From a virus, in IMG/VR virus record IMGVR_UViG_3300042545_001900, positions 1-35,108 of that record: a stretch of 35,108 bases of DNA; one strand, written 5' to 3'. Below, in pieces: positions 6,324 through 13,697 of this stretch; positions within the stretch are counted from its first letter, which is position 1, and each line of letters opens with the position of its first letter. The translations under genes and the position numbers were made by a program. The notes under the pieces were generated by a model. It searched no databases. It had not been told where the DNA came from and saw nothing but the letters and a program-made list of their open reading frames with translations.

Positions 6324-8426
6324 TCAGGGCGCGGTGTAACCGAGCGCGTTGACTCTCACGGTGCCGGCTGCTGACAGCGCGACGTTGAGAGCGGTGTTCG
6401 CCGTCGTCGGGATGCCTGTTGGCAACGGGACGTAGCGGCTCGAAGTAGGCAGCATCGTGAACTGCAGACGGACCGTGGTGCCGTCCTTGACGATGACGTC
6501 GACGGCGGATGCGCCGGTGTTGGTCATCTCGATCATCGTCAGATGGCGCTTAAGGCCGAGGCCCGCCGCTGTCTGCACGGCGACGTCGGCCGTCGTGGTC
6601 AGCGCGAGAGTGTTCGCCCACTCGGCCTCAGGGATCGCGTAAGGCTTGGTGACTTTGACGCCAATCATCGTCGCGAGGTCGTTGACCGCGTCGCCAGCGG
6701 CGTTGACCGCAGTCGGGTTTGCGCTTCGCGCGACGCCGCCAGTGGTCACAGGGTTGCCGGCGACGCCGTCGTTGGCGACGGTGCCGGCCACAGCCGTCGA
6801 CGCCAGCGTCGTCGCCACAGTGTTCTGTATGGTCGTCGGCACGGCTGCAGCACTGTCGCCCGACGGGCGCGGGGTCAGCTCCACACGCTGCGACATGTCG
6901 ACAACGCGAACGAACGAGATGCGCGTGCAGGTGCGCTTGATGACGGCGCCACCACAGTTCACGCTGCCGAAGTCAGCAATGACGCTGCGTTGACCATTGA
7001 ACGGAAGCACGAGCGCCAACGCCGCAGCGTTGACGTTCGCCACCTTCCACGCGCCGTCGACACCAACAGGTGCGCCGGTGCCGTCGACACGCAGACCAAC
7101 CACCTCGACCATGTCGCCAATGCTCAGGCTCGACCAGCTTGCGTTGCCGGTGAGCGTGAGTTCGCGGGTGCCGTCGACGCGGGTCACGAGCACAGCCGAC
7201 TGCGCGACGACGACGTTGGCGCCGAGGGCCGACGGAAGGTTGCCGCCGTCGACGCGCGCGACATAGCCGCCATAGCTGGTGATGGTCGGCGTGGTGGCGC
7301 CCACGACAACCGTGAAGGTGTTGGCGTTGACGATGCTGGCGACCGCAGTCGCTGCTGTGACGTTGGGAAAGTCCGTCTGGTTGCGGACGCCGTAGATGGT
7401 GACGAGGTCACCCAGCGCAAGTCCATGCGGGTCAGCGGTGATGAACGTCGCCGTCGTCGTGCCCGTCTTCGCGGCACTAACGATTTGCGCTGCGGGTACC
7501 GTCAGCGACTTGCTGTTGTTCGCGCGGAAGCGCAGGCGGTAGCGCGATGACTTCGACGGCGCGATCTGCGAGCGCACCAGGCGGCTCGATGCTTGTGCCG
7601 AGGTGTCGACGGGGGCGTCTGACCACTGCACGCGGTCGGCGGACACGATGAAGCGATATTCTGTCGACGGCGAGAAAACGAACGTGTCCTTGAGGCTGAC
7701 GGGCTGCACCGACGCGCGGGTGCCGACGGTTACGCTATGCTGTCCGGCGATGGCACCGCTCGGCAGCGAGTTACCGGCTTCGCTGCGCACGTACAGCGAC
7801 GCCTGCGTCGCTGACGCGTTTTCGAAGATCTGTGCGACGCCGTTCTTCGCGCGTCCAAAGCGCTCACGGAAGAAGACCCTGCCCTTGGCGCCGGCTGGGT
7901 TGGTGATGGTCAGCGAGGGGATCGTGCCGCCCGGGCCTGCGGTGCAGGTGAACTGCGTCGGCGTCGGGATCGATGCGACGACGAGTGCTGGGTAGTTGGC
8001 GCGGGAGTCCGAGCACCCGAAGACGCCGACAGCCTTTCCGACGACGAGGCGGTGGGGGAGCACGGTGTCGATGGTGAGCGTTGTCGTCGTCTGCGAGATG
8101 CTTGCGATGTCGATATCGTCGACGTCGGCGAGCGGCGCGTCAGGGTCGATAAGCTCGACGCTCAGCTCTTGCCCTAGCGTGTTTTGGGACATCGACAGGC
8201 CAACAGCGATATCGACAGGGATATCGAAGAACGACGTCGTCTCAACCTCGGTCTGCGTTCCTGCGGCCAGCGGGCTCTTGCTGATGACGAGGTAGCTCGC
8301 GCCAGCAGTGTTGCCGTCGACGAAGACAAGGTCGCCCGGGTCGCGCGTCAGTGACCAGCGCGTGCCTGGCGCAGTCGGGTCGAAAGACTCGAAGGCTTCG
8401 CGGAAGAGGATGGCGTCGTTGCTCAC
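6324..8426 (-). CDS. Large beta-rich structural protein with repeated domains
   Basis: 700 aa from GTG at 8426 with GAGG upstream. Two stretches share a pattern: PHRLVVGKAVGVFG near residue 125 and PHGLALGDLVTIYG near 330, each followed by a spacer and a TQFTCT or NTFTVV strand. This HGL..GD type repeat is common in large phage virion proteins. The rest is Thr/Val/Ala-rich beta sequence. No catalytic motif or collagen-like repeats are present. It follows the connector genes and precedes the lysis cassette, so it may be a head fibre, a neck whisker or a tail-surface protein. A virion role is likely; the exact site is not shown. Confidence 0.6.
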   Translation of the reverse strand: MSNDAILFREAFESFDPTAPGTRWSLTRDPGDLVFVDGNTAGASYLVISKSPLAAGTQTEVETTSFFDIPVDIAVGLSMSQNTLGQELSVELIDPDAPLADVDDIDIASISQTTTTLTIDTVLPHRLVVGKAVGVFGCSDSRANYPALVVASIPTPTQFTCTAGPGGTIPSLTITNPAGAKGRVFFRERFGRAKNGVAQIFENASATQASLYVRSEAGNSLPSGAIAGQHSVTVGTRASVQPVSLKDTFVFSPSTEYRFIVSADRVQWSDAPVDTSAQASSRLVRSQIAPSKSSRYRLRFRANNSKSLTVPAAQIVSAAKTGTTTATFITADPHGLALGDLVTIYGVRNQTDFPNVTAATAVASIVNANTFTVVVGATTPTITSYGGYVARVDGGNLPSALGANVVVAQSAVLVTRVDGTRELTLTGNASWSSLSIGDMVEVVGLRVDGTGAPVGVDGAWKVANVNAAALALVLPFNGQRSVIADFGSVNCGGAVIKRTCTRISFVRVVDMSQRVELTPRPSGDSAAAVPTTIQNTVATTLASTAVAGTVANDGVAGNPVTTGGVARSANPTAVNAAGDAVNDLATMIGVKVTKPYAIPEAEWANTLALTTTADVAVQTAAGLGLKRHLTMIEMTNTGASAVDVIVKDGTTVRLQFTMLPTSSRYVPLPTGIPTTANTALNVALSAAGTVRVNALGYTAP

Positions 8427-8447
8427 AGTGACCTCGTGGGAGTGGTG

Positions 8448-9353
8448 CTATCGGCGCCCAAACGAGTGGCGCGCGCGGCGCTGGTCGGCGCTTGGTTCAA
8501 GGGGGATGGACGCCGTCGTCTGCGGCTCGACGTGCCAGTCGAGGCGCGCCACGGTGTTGTCGAGCAGGCGGTCGAACTCTTCCTGCCAGCGCTCGGCGTA
8601 CGCGGCCGCGTCGACTTCGCGACGCATGCGCGCGACGTGCAACATGCAGGCGATGGCCAGCAGCGGGCGCAGCGGCTCGGCGTCGACGATGTCCTCGGGC
8701 CACGTGTTTCGACGCAGCACACGCGGAAGCACGATGTGTTCCCACGCGGCTTTGACGACGCCGTGAAGGTTGATGTCCTGCCGCGAGTGCAGGCTCTTGA
8801 TTTCGGGGTACGCCTCGACCAGCTGTGACGGCGTCAGCGGGATGACCGCGTGTCGGCGCACGACGCGGAAAGCCTCGGTCCACGACACGAGCACGCCGCC
8901 GACGGTCGCGCGAAACTGGACGATGCCAGGGCCAACATCGTCGGTCTGCGCCGTTGTCAGCGTCGCCGTGACGGCCCAGCCAACGAGCAGCGCCGAAGCG
9001 CTCACATCGGCCGGCAGTGGGGCTTCAAGGTAGACGCGGGTTGCGTCCTTGGCCTTGACGGCGACAACGAACGTGGTCGCGGTGTCGACGAGGAGGTAGC
9101 TGCGTCCGACAACGACGCTTGCGGTTGAAGCGAAGGCAAGCTCGGCGGCGCCTTCTTCGGCGAGCGCGGTGACCGCGATGCTCAGGCTGTCCACGGTGGC
9201 CGATGACCACCCGGTGTCCTCATCGGGCCACGTCGGCGCAGCGGACGAAGCAGCGCGGAACTCAGGCCCAACAGGAGGCAGCAGACGACGAGCGCCGACG
9301 TCGACGCTCGGGTAGCTCTGGATGACCGCCGCTGTGGCGCGCAGGACGTTCAC
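8448..9353 (-). CDS. Head-tail connector-type protein (putative)
   Basis: 301 aa, GTG at 9353 with GAGG eight bases upstream, ending in TAG at 8448. The N-terminal two thirds (about 40-170) is beta-rich with Ala/Val/Thr. The C-terminal third (PSQLVEAYPEIKSLHSRQ onward) is helical and charged, like small head-tail adaptor proteins that carry a helical bundle. It follows the major capsid, 152-aa and decoration genes, where adaptor and stopper proteins usually lie. The fused beta part is unusual for an adaptor and may be a surface domain. Function is inferred from order and helix pattern only. Confidence 0.45.
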   Translation of the reverse strand: MNVLRATAAVIQSYPSVDVGARRLLPPVGPEFRAASSAAPTWPDEDTGWSSATVDSLSIAVTALAEEGAAELAFASTASVVVGRSYLLVDTATTFVVAVKAKDATRVYLEAPLPADVSASALLVGWAVTATLTTAQTDDVGPGIVQFRATVGGVLVSWTEAFRVVRRHAVIPLTPSQLVEAYPEIKSLHSRQDINLHGVVKAAWEHIVLPRVLRRNTWPEDIVDAEPLRPLLAIACMLHVARMRREVDAAAYAERWQEEFDRLLDNTVARLDWHVEPQTTASIPLEPSADQRRARHSFGRR

Positions 9354-9409
9354 GTTGTGCCTCAGTCATCCAGAGCAAACGCCCGCGGCTCACGCTCGCG
9401 GGGAGGTCT

Positions 9410-9892
9410 TCAGCCAACGCGACGCAGGCGCAGCGTGCCGTCACGCACAGCGACGACGTGGCCGCTGGTGCCGACGTCAACGAGCACGCTCACCTTGTCG
9501 CCGACAGCCAGCGAGACGCCTGCAGCGACGGCGCTGGCCATCGAGGAGCGGGCCGCAGTGGCGGGCTCGAGGTCACGCGAGATGGCGCCGACGCCGGTGC
9601 CGTTCTTCCCGATGCGCAGAATCTTGACGCCGGCGTTGGTGCCCTGGGTGTCACCAGGCACGAACTCGATGTCGTAGACGCCTGCGGCCATCGGCGTGGT
9701 GATGGTGAGCTCACCGGTTGCCGGTGCCCACACGAACGCGCCCGGCAGCGTGTTCTTCGCCTGAACGAAGAGCGCGCCCTGCAGGCGCTGCGGGGTGCCA
9801 GCGGCGGCGACGGTGATGGTGATGCCGGTGTTGTCGCGAACCTGTGCGGCGAACTCGGCGACGAAGGCTCCGAGGTTGTTTCCTGCGGTCAT
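9410..9892 (-). CDS. C1q/TNF-like jelly-roll virion protein (decoration or fibre)
   Basis: 160 aa, ATG at 9892 overlapping the preceding 50-aa gene as ATGA. After a short helical N-terminus the sequence is beta: GVYDIEFVPGD, then VKILRIGKNG, then LAVGDKVSVLVDVG and a final DGTLRLRRVG. This order of strands, with an NG turn and a closing hydrophobic strand, resembles the C1q/TNF-like trimeric jelly roll used in capsid decoration and fibre tips. The gene lies just after the capsid gene group, favouring a capsid decoration role. No search was possible, so the fold call is moderate. Confidence 0.5.
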   Translation of the reverse strand: MTAGNNLGAFVAEFAAQVRDNTGITITVAAAGTPQRLQGALFVQAKNTLPGAFVWAPATGELTITTPMAAGVYDIEFVPGDTQGTNAGVKILRIGKNGTGVGAISRDLEPATAARSSMASAVAAGVSLAVGDKVSVLVDVGTSGHVVAVRDGTLRLRRVG

Positions 9893-10041
9893 TTGTTGCC
9901 CTTCTTCTGCTCACGCTGTTCGCGGTCGACGCGGCGGGCAGACTCTTCAGCGATGCGGCGCGCCGACTCCGAGGACATCGACGGGTTGGAATTCTTGATG
10001 CGCCGGGCCAGCAGGTCCGGGTCGAGGTCGCGCTTGTTCAT
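9889..10041 (-). CDS. 50-aa basic helical protein, unknown
   Basis: ATG at 10041 overlaps the 152-aa gene stop (ATGA) and its own stop overlaps the next ATG (9892), so it is coupled on both sides. The product is charged (MNKRDLDPDLLARRIKNS, ending REQKKGNK) and predicted helical. It could be a minor head protein or a nucleic-acid-binding accessory. No homology is recognised. Confidence 0.6.
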   Translation of the reverse strand: MNKRDLDPDLLARRIKNSNPSMSSESARRIAEESARRVDREQREQKKGNK

Positions 10042-10496
10042 CGGGCACCTTTGATGGGCGCAGCGGTCGACGCCGTCGCCTGCTTCATGAGGCCACCCAG
10101 CTGAGTGGCAAGGCTGTTGGTCGCCAGCTCAAGGGCGCGGTTGCTGGCCTCATCGGCCAGTGCCTTCTGCTCAGCGATTTTGGCCGCGCGGATGGACATC
10201 CACGCAGGGCTCGGCATCTGCCACTCGCCGTCTTGCGTGCGCAGCTTCTTGTCGAGCGGGTCCTGGTCGCTCCACTCGGCGTCAGGAGCCTCACAAAGCA
10301 GGAAGGTCTGCACCTTCTTGCCGTTGATGACGCTGACCTTCTCGAGCATCCGCTCGATGGCCTGGCGCTGCCCGGTCGGCGTGCCGTCGCGGGTGTACCC
10401 AAGGTCGCGCACCTCGCGGACGCCCTCGTTAAGGAGGCACAGGAACTTGAGAATGCGACCGGTACGAGGGTTGGCGCGCTGCATGCGGATGTCCAC
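10038..10496 (-). CDS. 152-aa protein downstream of major capsid gene, unknown
   Basis: GTG at 10496 or ATG at 10484 are both possible; neither has a clear ribosome site. The product is helical, with KFLCLLNEGVREVRDLGYT near the start and a long Ala-rich helix at the end. It follows the hairpin behind the capsid gene and couples to the 50-aa gene by ATGA. Position fits a head completion or assembly protein. No motif identifies it. Confidence 0.6.
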   Translation of the reverse strand: MDIRMQRANPRTGRILKFLCLLNEGVREVRDLGYTRDGTPTGQRQAIERMLEKVSVINGKKVQTFLLCEAPDAEWSDQDPLDKKLRTQDGEWQMPSPAWMSIRAAKIAEQKALADEASNRALELATNSLATQLGGLMKQATASTAAPIKGAR

Positions 10497-10528
10497 GAGG
10501 AAAGGGCGCCGTCGTCGTCGACGGCGCC
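10497..10528 (-). terminator. Hairpin terminator or attenuator behind the major capsid gene
   Basis: On the minus strand a perfect 10-bp stem GGCGCCGTCG / CGACGGCGCC (10528-10519 and 10514-10505) with a 4-nt loop is followed by CTTTCCTC. It starts 8 nt after the capsid stop. The following tract is only moderately T-rich, so partial termination is more likely than complete. This would raise capsid and scaffold transcripts relative to downstream genes. Confidence 0.6.
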
Positions 10529-10535
10529 GTGTTGG

Positions 10536-11540
10536 TCAGGTCTTGCGGTAGAGCACGCGCACGGCGTGCAGGTCGGTGTGCTCGCCGACGACCCACTCCC
10601 AGCGTGAGGGCACGGAGAGGATGTCGCTGCGCGCGTCGCGCTGGAACTCGACCGATGGCGCGTGTCCCTCGCAGAACTCAGCGAAGCCGCGCTGTGAGCC
10701 GGGCGCGCCAGTCTCGCCGCGGCCGACGAGGATGAGCATGCCGTTGATGTCGGTTGCGTCGGTGACCATCGCGACGCTGTCTGCGGCGTAGATGGCGGTG
10801 CCGGCGATGCCGCCACGGAGGCCGGTGCGGCTCGTGTCAGGCGGGAGGTTGAAGATGCTCAGGTCGGTCTGCGGGTTCGCCCACAGGCCCGCGAGGGCGG
10901 CGCCCGTGCCGCTGGCGAGCTGCGCGCGGATGTGACCCACGCCGATTTCGTCGGCGATGAGCACCATTTCCTCGTGTGCAGGCTTGCCGCTGACGGTCGA
11001 CGTGGTGTCGCCGTTGAGCAGCTTCGTCTGCGCATCGAGGATGGTCGCGACACTGAGCGTCTGGTTGGTGGTGCCGCTGGTGCGCGAGATGCCGCTGGCG
11101 AGGGCGCCGATGGCAGCCTCAGCGGCGCGCAGGTGCGCATCGAGCGACAAAGTCACCGCATCCGCGATGATGGGCAGCGACTCGGGCGAGCCGCTCGCGA
11201 TGAGCGCGATGACCTGGTCACGGGTCGCACCAGGCACGCGACGGCGGATGGCCTTGATGGTGAGTTCGATGAGCTGCACGTAGCCGACCGGGGTCAGCTC
11301 GATGGGCGACAGGTACGGCATCTGCGCCGAGTCGCCAGGCGCCGCGCCTTCGATGTCGGGGTACGCGGCAGGGATGGCGTCTTGCCGGGGGATGCTGCGC
11401 TTAAGCGAAGCGTCGCCGTCGATGTTGCTGCGGTTGAGGAACGGCAGCATCACGTACTTGCGGAACAGCGGCGCAAGGACGTTGCCAAGAATCTCGGTCA
11501 TGAGGTGCGACTGGACTGCCGCAACGTTGGTGACGGTCAT
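10536..11540 (-). CDS. Major capsid protein (putative, HK97-like)
   Basis: 334 aa. The size, the gene order (portal, MuF-like, scaffold, this gene) and a terminator hairpin right after it fit the major capsid protein. Residues 1-60 form a helical N-arm region with a loop. The middle (TIKAIRRRVPGATRDQV, then AEAAIGALASGI) is alternately helical and loop, and the end (SRWEWVVGEHTDLHAVRVLYRKT) is the typical beta closing strand of HK97-type proteins. The start is ATG at 11540 with an AGGT site, 38 nt after the scaffold stop. No delta domain is visible, consistent with a separate scaffold. Confidence 0.68.
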   Translation of the reverse strand: MTVTNVAAVQSHLMTEILGNVLAPLFRKYVMLPFLNRSNIDGDASLKRSIPRQDAIPAAYPDIEGAAPGDSAQMPYLSPIELTPVGYVQLIELTIKAIRRRVPGATRDQVIALIASGSPESLPIIADAVTLSLDAHLRAAEAAIGALASGISRTSGTTNQTLSVATILDAQTKLLNGDTTSTVSGKPAHEEMVLIADEIGVGHIRAQLASGTGAALAGLWANPQTDLSIFNLPPDTSRTGLRGGIAGTAIYAADSVAMVTDATDINGMLILVGRGETGAPGSQRGFAEFCEGHAPSVEFQRDARSDILSVPSRWEWVVGEHTDLHAVRVLYRKT

Positions 11541-11578
11541 TTGCTACCTGCACGTCGTCGACGACGACATGGTCTCAC

Positions 11579-12190
11579 TCAGCCGAGCGAGGACTTGCGC
11601 GGGCTGCCTGTGAGCAGACCGGAGATGAACTTGGTCAGGCCGTTCGGGTCGCGCGCTTTGGCGTCGGCCATGGCCTTTGGGTCGGTGAGCGCAGCAGCGA
11701 AGTCGATGGCACTCGACGACGGCGGCCCGCCTGCGGGCTTCGGCGTGGCGACGACCTTCGGCGGCCTTGCGGCCGACGCAGCAGCGTCACGCTTGAAGCG
11801 CGCGAGCAGCGCGGCCTTGCGGGCGATGTCGGGCTCTCCGTCGATGAGCGCCTTGTCGGCGTCGTCGAGGTCGGCAGCTTCGGCAGCGATGCGCGCCGTT
11901 TCGGCCTTCTCGTGGGCTTTCCAGCGGTCTGCGGCGGTTTGCAGCTCGGGCGGGATGACCGGGGCGGCCGGCGTACCTGGCGCATCGGCAGGCTTGGCCT
12001 TCGCGGCAGCGTCTGCTTCGCGCTTGGCCTTCGCCTCAGCGCGCGCAGCGGTGATGCTGACCAACGCAGCAGCAGCCCCGGAGGGCTTCGCTGGCGCGGC
12101 GGGAGGGGTAGCGGCCGGCTCAGCTGCCGGAGACGCAGCAGCGGGCGCCACAGGCGCAACGGCTGGGGTGGACATGGGGGCGTCGCTCAC
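11579..12190 (-). CDS. Scaffold protein (putative)
   Basis: 203 aa, very rich in Ala, Pro, Lys and Glu. Residues 1-45 are Pro/Ala low complexity, 45-150 are charged helices (for example KALIDGEPDIARKAALL), and the C-terminus (LTKFISGLLTGSPRKSSLG) is a short hydrophobic-basic tail. This is the usual form of phage scaffolds, and the gene lies just before the major capsid gene. GTG at 12190 overlaps the 51-aa gene stop (GTGA). No serine-protease triad is visible, so it is not a protease-scaffold fusion. Confidence 0.65.
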   Translation of the reverse strand: MSDAPMSTPAVAPVAPAAASPAAEPAATPPAAPAKPSGAAAALVSITAARAEAKAKREADAAAKAKPADAPGTPAAPVIPPELQTAADRWKAHEKAETARIAAEAADLDDADKALIDGEPDIARKAALLARFKRDAAASAARPPKVVATPKPAGGPPSSSAIDFAAALTDPKAMADAKARDPNGLTKFISGLLTGSPRKSSLG

Positions 12191-12342
12191 GCGGCCACCG
12201 GGGCGGCATCGCCAGAGGCGGCTTCCTCGAAGGTCGCGATTTCCTGCAGCAGCCCGGAAAACAGCGTCGTCGCCTCTTCAGCGAGAGCAGGGTCGAGGGC
12301 GTCGAGCTTCGCGATGAACGCGTTGATGGCGTCTTGGTCCAT
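12187..12342 (-). CDS. 51-aa acidic protein heading the capsid unit
   Basis: ATG at 12342 and TGA at 12187. The product starts MDQDAINAFIAKLDALD and is acidic and helical. The start codon lies 7 nt after a -10-like TACAAT (12350-12355), so the transcript may be leaderless; no ribosome site is present. It couples to the scaffold by GTGA. It may help scaffold or capsid assembly, but no family is recognised. Confidence 0.58.
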   Translation of the reverse strand: MDQDAINAFIAKLDALDPALAEEATTLFSGLLQEIATFEEAASGDAAPVAA

Positions 12343-12349
12343 GCGCGGA

Positions 12350-12402
12350 ATTGTATCGGCCGACGACGTCGTCAGGCCGCTACGCGCAGAAATGCGCGCA
12401 CC
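12350..12402 (-). promoter_or_regulatory. Late promoter for scaffold-capsid unit with upstream palindromic element
   Basis: A -10-like TACAAT is at 12355-12350. Exactly 27 bp upstream begins a 20-bp element (12383-12402) identical to 17151-17170. On the plus strand it is CGCGCAGAAATGCGCGCACC, a 6-bp inverted repeat around GAAA. No good -35 hexamer lies 16-18 bp from the -10 box, which suggests activator dependence. The palindrome centre is near -48 if transcription starts at the ATG. A 12-bp palindrome GACGACGTCGTC (12362-12373) lies between. Confidence 0.55.
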
Positions 12403-12414
12403 GCGTCGAGAGAA

Positions 12415-12915
12415 TCAGCGAGCCTTGAGCCGAGGCTTGCGCTTCACCATCTGCCGACGGATGGCGGCATCACCGCGAGGGCTCACGCCGAACCACTCAC
12501 GCGCGGGGTTGTCACCGGCGCCGTCCTGGTGCCACTGCCCGAGCAGGTTGTGCGCAGGCCCCCGGCCGAGCTTCTTCGCCTTCTGACGACGACGCTTCTG
12601 TGCCGGCGGACGCACCACGCGGCTTGTGCCGGTGCCAAGGCCGATGACCACGCCGTTGTCGCTGCGCTCGACGACCTTGACCGAGCCGAGCATGCCGCCG
12701 CTCAGCAGCATGTCGACGGGCGACGCCGAGCGCCCGAGCTTCTGCAGCGTGCGCAGGTAGCTGTCGGAGTACTTCGCGAAGGGCTTGTCGTGGATGTCGA
12801 GGCCCGCTTCGCAGCGCTCGCGGATGTGGCCGATGACGAGCGCTGCCAACAGCTCGGCGACGGCAGCGGTGTCGACGACGAACGCGGGCGGCGGGGGCGA
12901 CTTCGTGATGGTCAC
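12415..12915 (-). CDS. gpG-like virion morphogenesis / tail completion protein
   Basis: 166 aa from GTG at 12915, overlapping the MuF-like gene stop (GTGA). The pattern IRERCEAGLDIHDKPFAKYS, then DMLLSGGMLGSV, and a later HNLLGQWHQDG with EWFGVSP matches the phage virion morphogenesis family (Mu gpG and relatives), which act at head-tail joining. The C-terminus is very basic (MVKRKPRLKAR). Its place before the scaffold is early for a tail completion protein but is seen in Mu-like gene orders with MuF homologues. Confidence 0.6.
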   Translation of the reverse strand: MTITKSPPPPAFVVDTAAVAELLAALVIGHIRERCEAGLDIHDKPFAKYSDSYLRTLQKLGRSASPVDMLLSGGMLGSVKVVERSDNGVVIGLGTGTSRVVRPPAQKRRRQKAKKLGRGPAHNLLGQWHQDGAGDNPAREWFGVSPRGDAAIRRQMVKRKPRLKAR

Positions 12916-13697
12916 TCAATCACCTTCAGCCCGCGGGCGACGGCCTCGTCGCGGGTCATCGGCTGGAGGTTGTGCCGGCAGTTGTACCCGCCAAGGTAGA
13001 CGCTCACGGGCTTCGGCTGATGCGCTCCGTTGTCGAGGCGGTTGAGCGCATCGAGCGTGTAGACCTGCCCCGTCAGGCGCGTGTGGTGCTCACGGCAGAA
13101 GGGCCGCGCCATGCTGTCGATGGGGCCGCCGTAGCCGTACACGATGTCGACGCCGTTCGCGCGTGCGGCCATCTCGCTGTCGAGCAGCGTTATCTGTCGG
13201 CCCGCGGCCATTGCCATGCTGTCGACGGCGCTCGCGGCCTGCGCACGGGTCGACCCGAACACACGCGCGACCTCGTCGACGAGGCCCGTCACGTCGGCGC
13301 TCGTGGCCAGCGTGATGCGTGCAGCGCGGGCGACTGCTTCGTCGGCGGCGGCGAACATCTCGGACAGCTCGCGCATGCGGTCATCGACGATGACGCGCAG
13401 CAGCGTTGCCGTCTGCGGTGCGAACGTCATCTGCGGCGTGGCACTGGCCATCGCGGCAGCGGCGGCAGCGTTGGCGCCCAGCTCGAGTACCTGCTGCCGC
13501 ACCTCGCTGATGGCGCGGCGCACCTGCTGCACGACGGCGCGGTTGTTCTGCAGCGACAGTACGTCGCTCGCCAGCCTCGACGACCCCGGTTGTGTGTCCA
13601 GGCGCCGAAGCAGGCGCTGCACCTCGCGCTCGGCGGCGGAGAGCACCTGCTTCAGGCGCGCGATGGCCTCGTCGGCCTGCTCACTCCCCTGCGGCAT
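12912..13697 (-). CDS. Minor head protein, MuF/SPP1 gp7-like
   Basis: 261 aa. The N-terminal 200 residues are mostly helical (VLSAAEREVQRLLRRLD, then NNRAVVQQVRRAISEVRQQV). The C-terminal 65 residues carry the MuF-type core: YGGPIDSMARPFCREHHTR, then PVSVYLGGYNCRHNLQPM, with conserved Cys/His positions. MuF proteins are minor capsid components ejected or retained with DNA. ATG at 13697 overlaps the portal gene by 17 nt, as usual for portal-MuF pairs. No toxin domain is fused at the end, so this is the plain form. Confidence 0.72.
   Translation of the reverse strand: MPQGSEQADEAIARLKQVLSAAEREVQRLLRRLDTQPGSSRLASDVLSLQNNRAVVQQVRRAISEVRQQVLELGANAAAAAAMASATPQMTFAPQTATLLRVIVDDRMRELSEMFAAADEAVARAARITLATSADVTGLVDEVARVFGSTRAQAASAVDSMAMAAGRQITLLDSEMAARANGVDIVYGYGGPIDSMARPFCREHHTRLTGQVYTLDALNRLDNGAHQPKPVSVYLGGYNCRHNLQPMTRDEAVARGLKVIE

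Noticed and set aside
9382-9402. Hairpin CCCGCG...CGCGGG between two structural genes
   Set aside because: Short stem with a 9-nt loop and no T-run; not strong enough to call a terminator.
11553-11566. 14-bp palindrome CGTCGTCGACGACG before the capsid gene
   Set aside because: GTCGTCGAC and similar words are frequent throughout the coding sequence, so the palindrome alone is weak evidence of a site.
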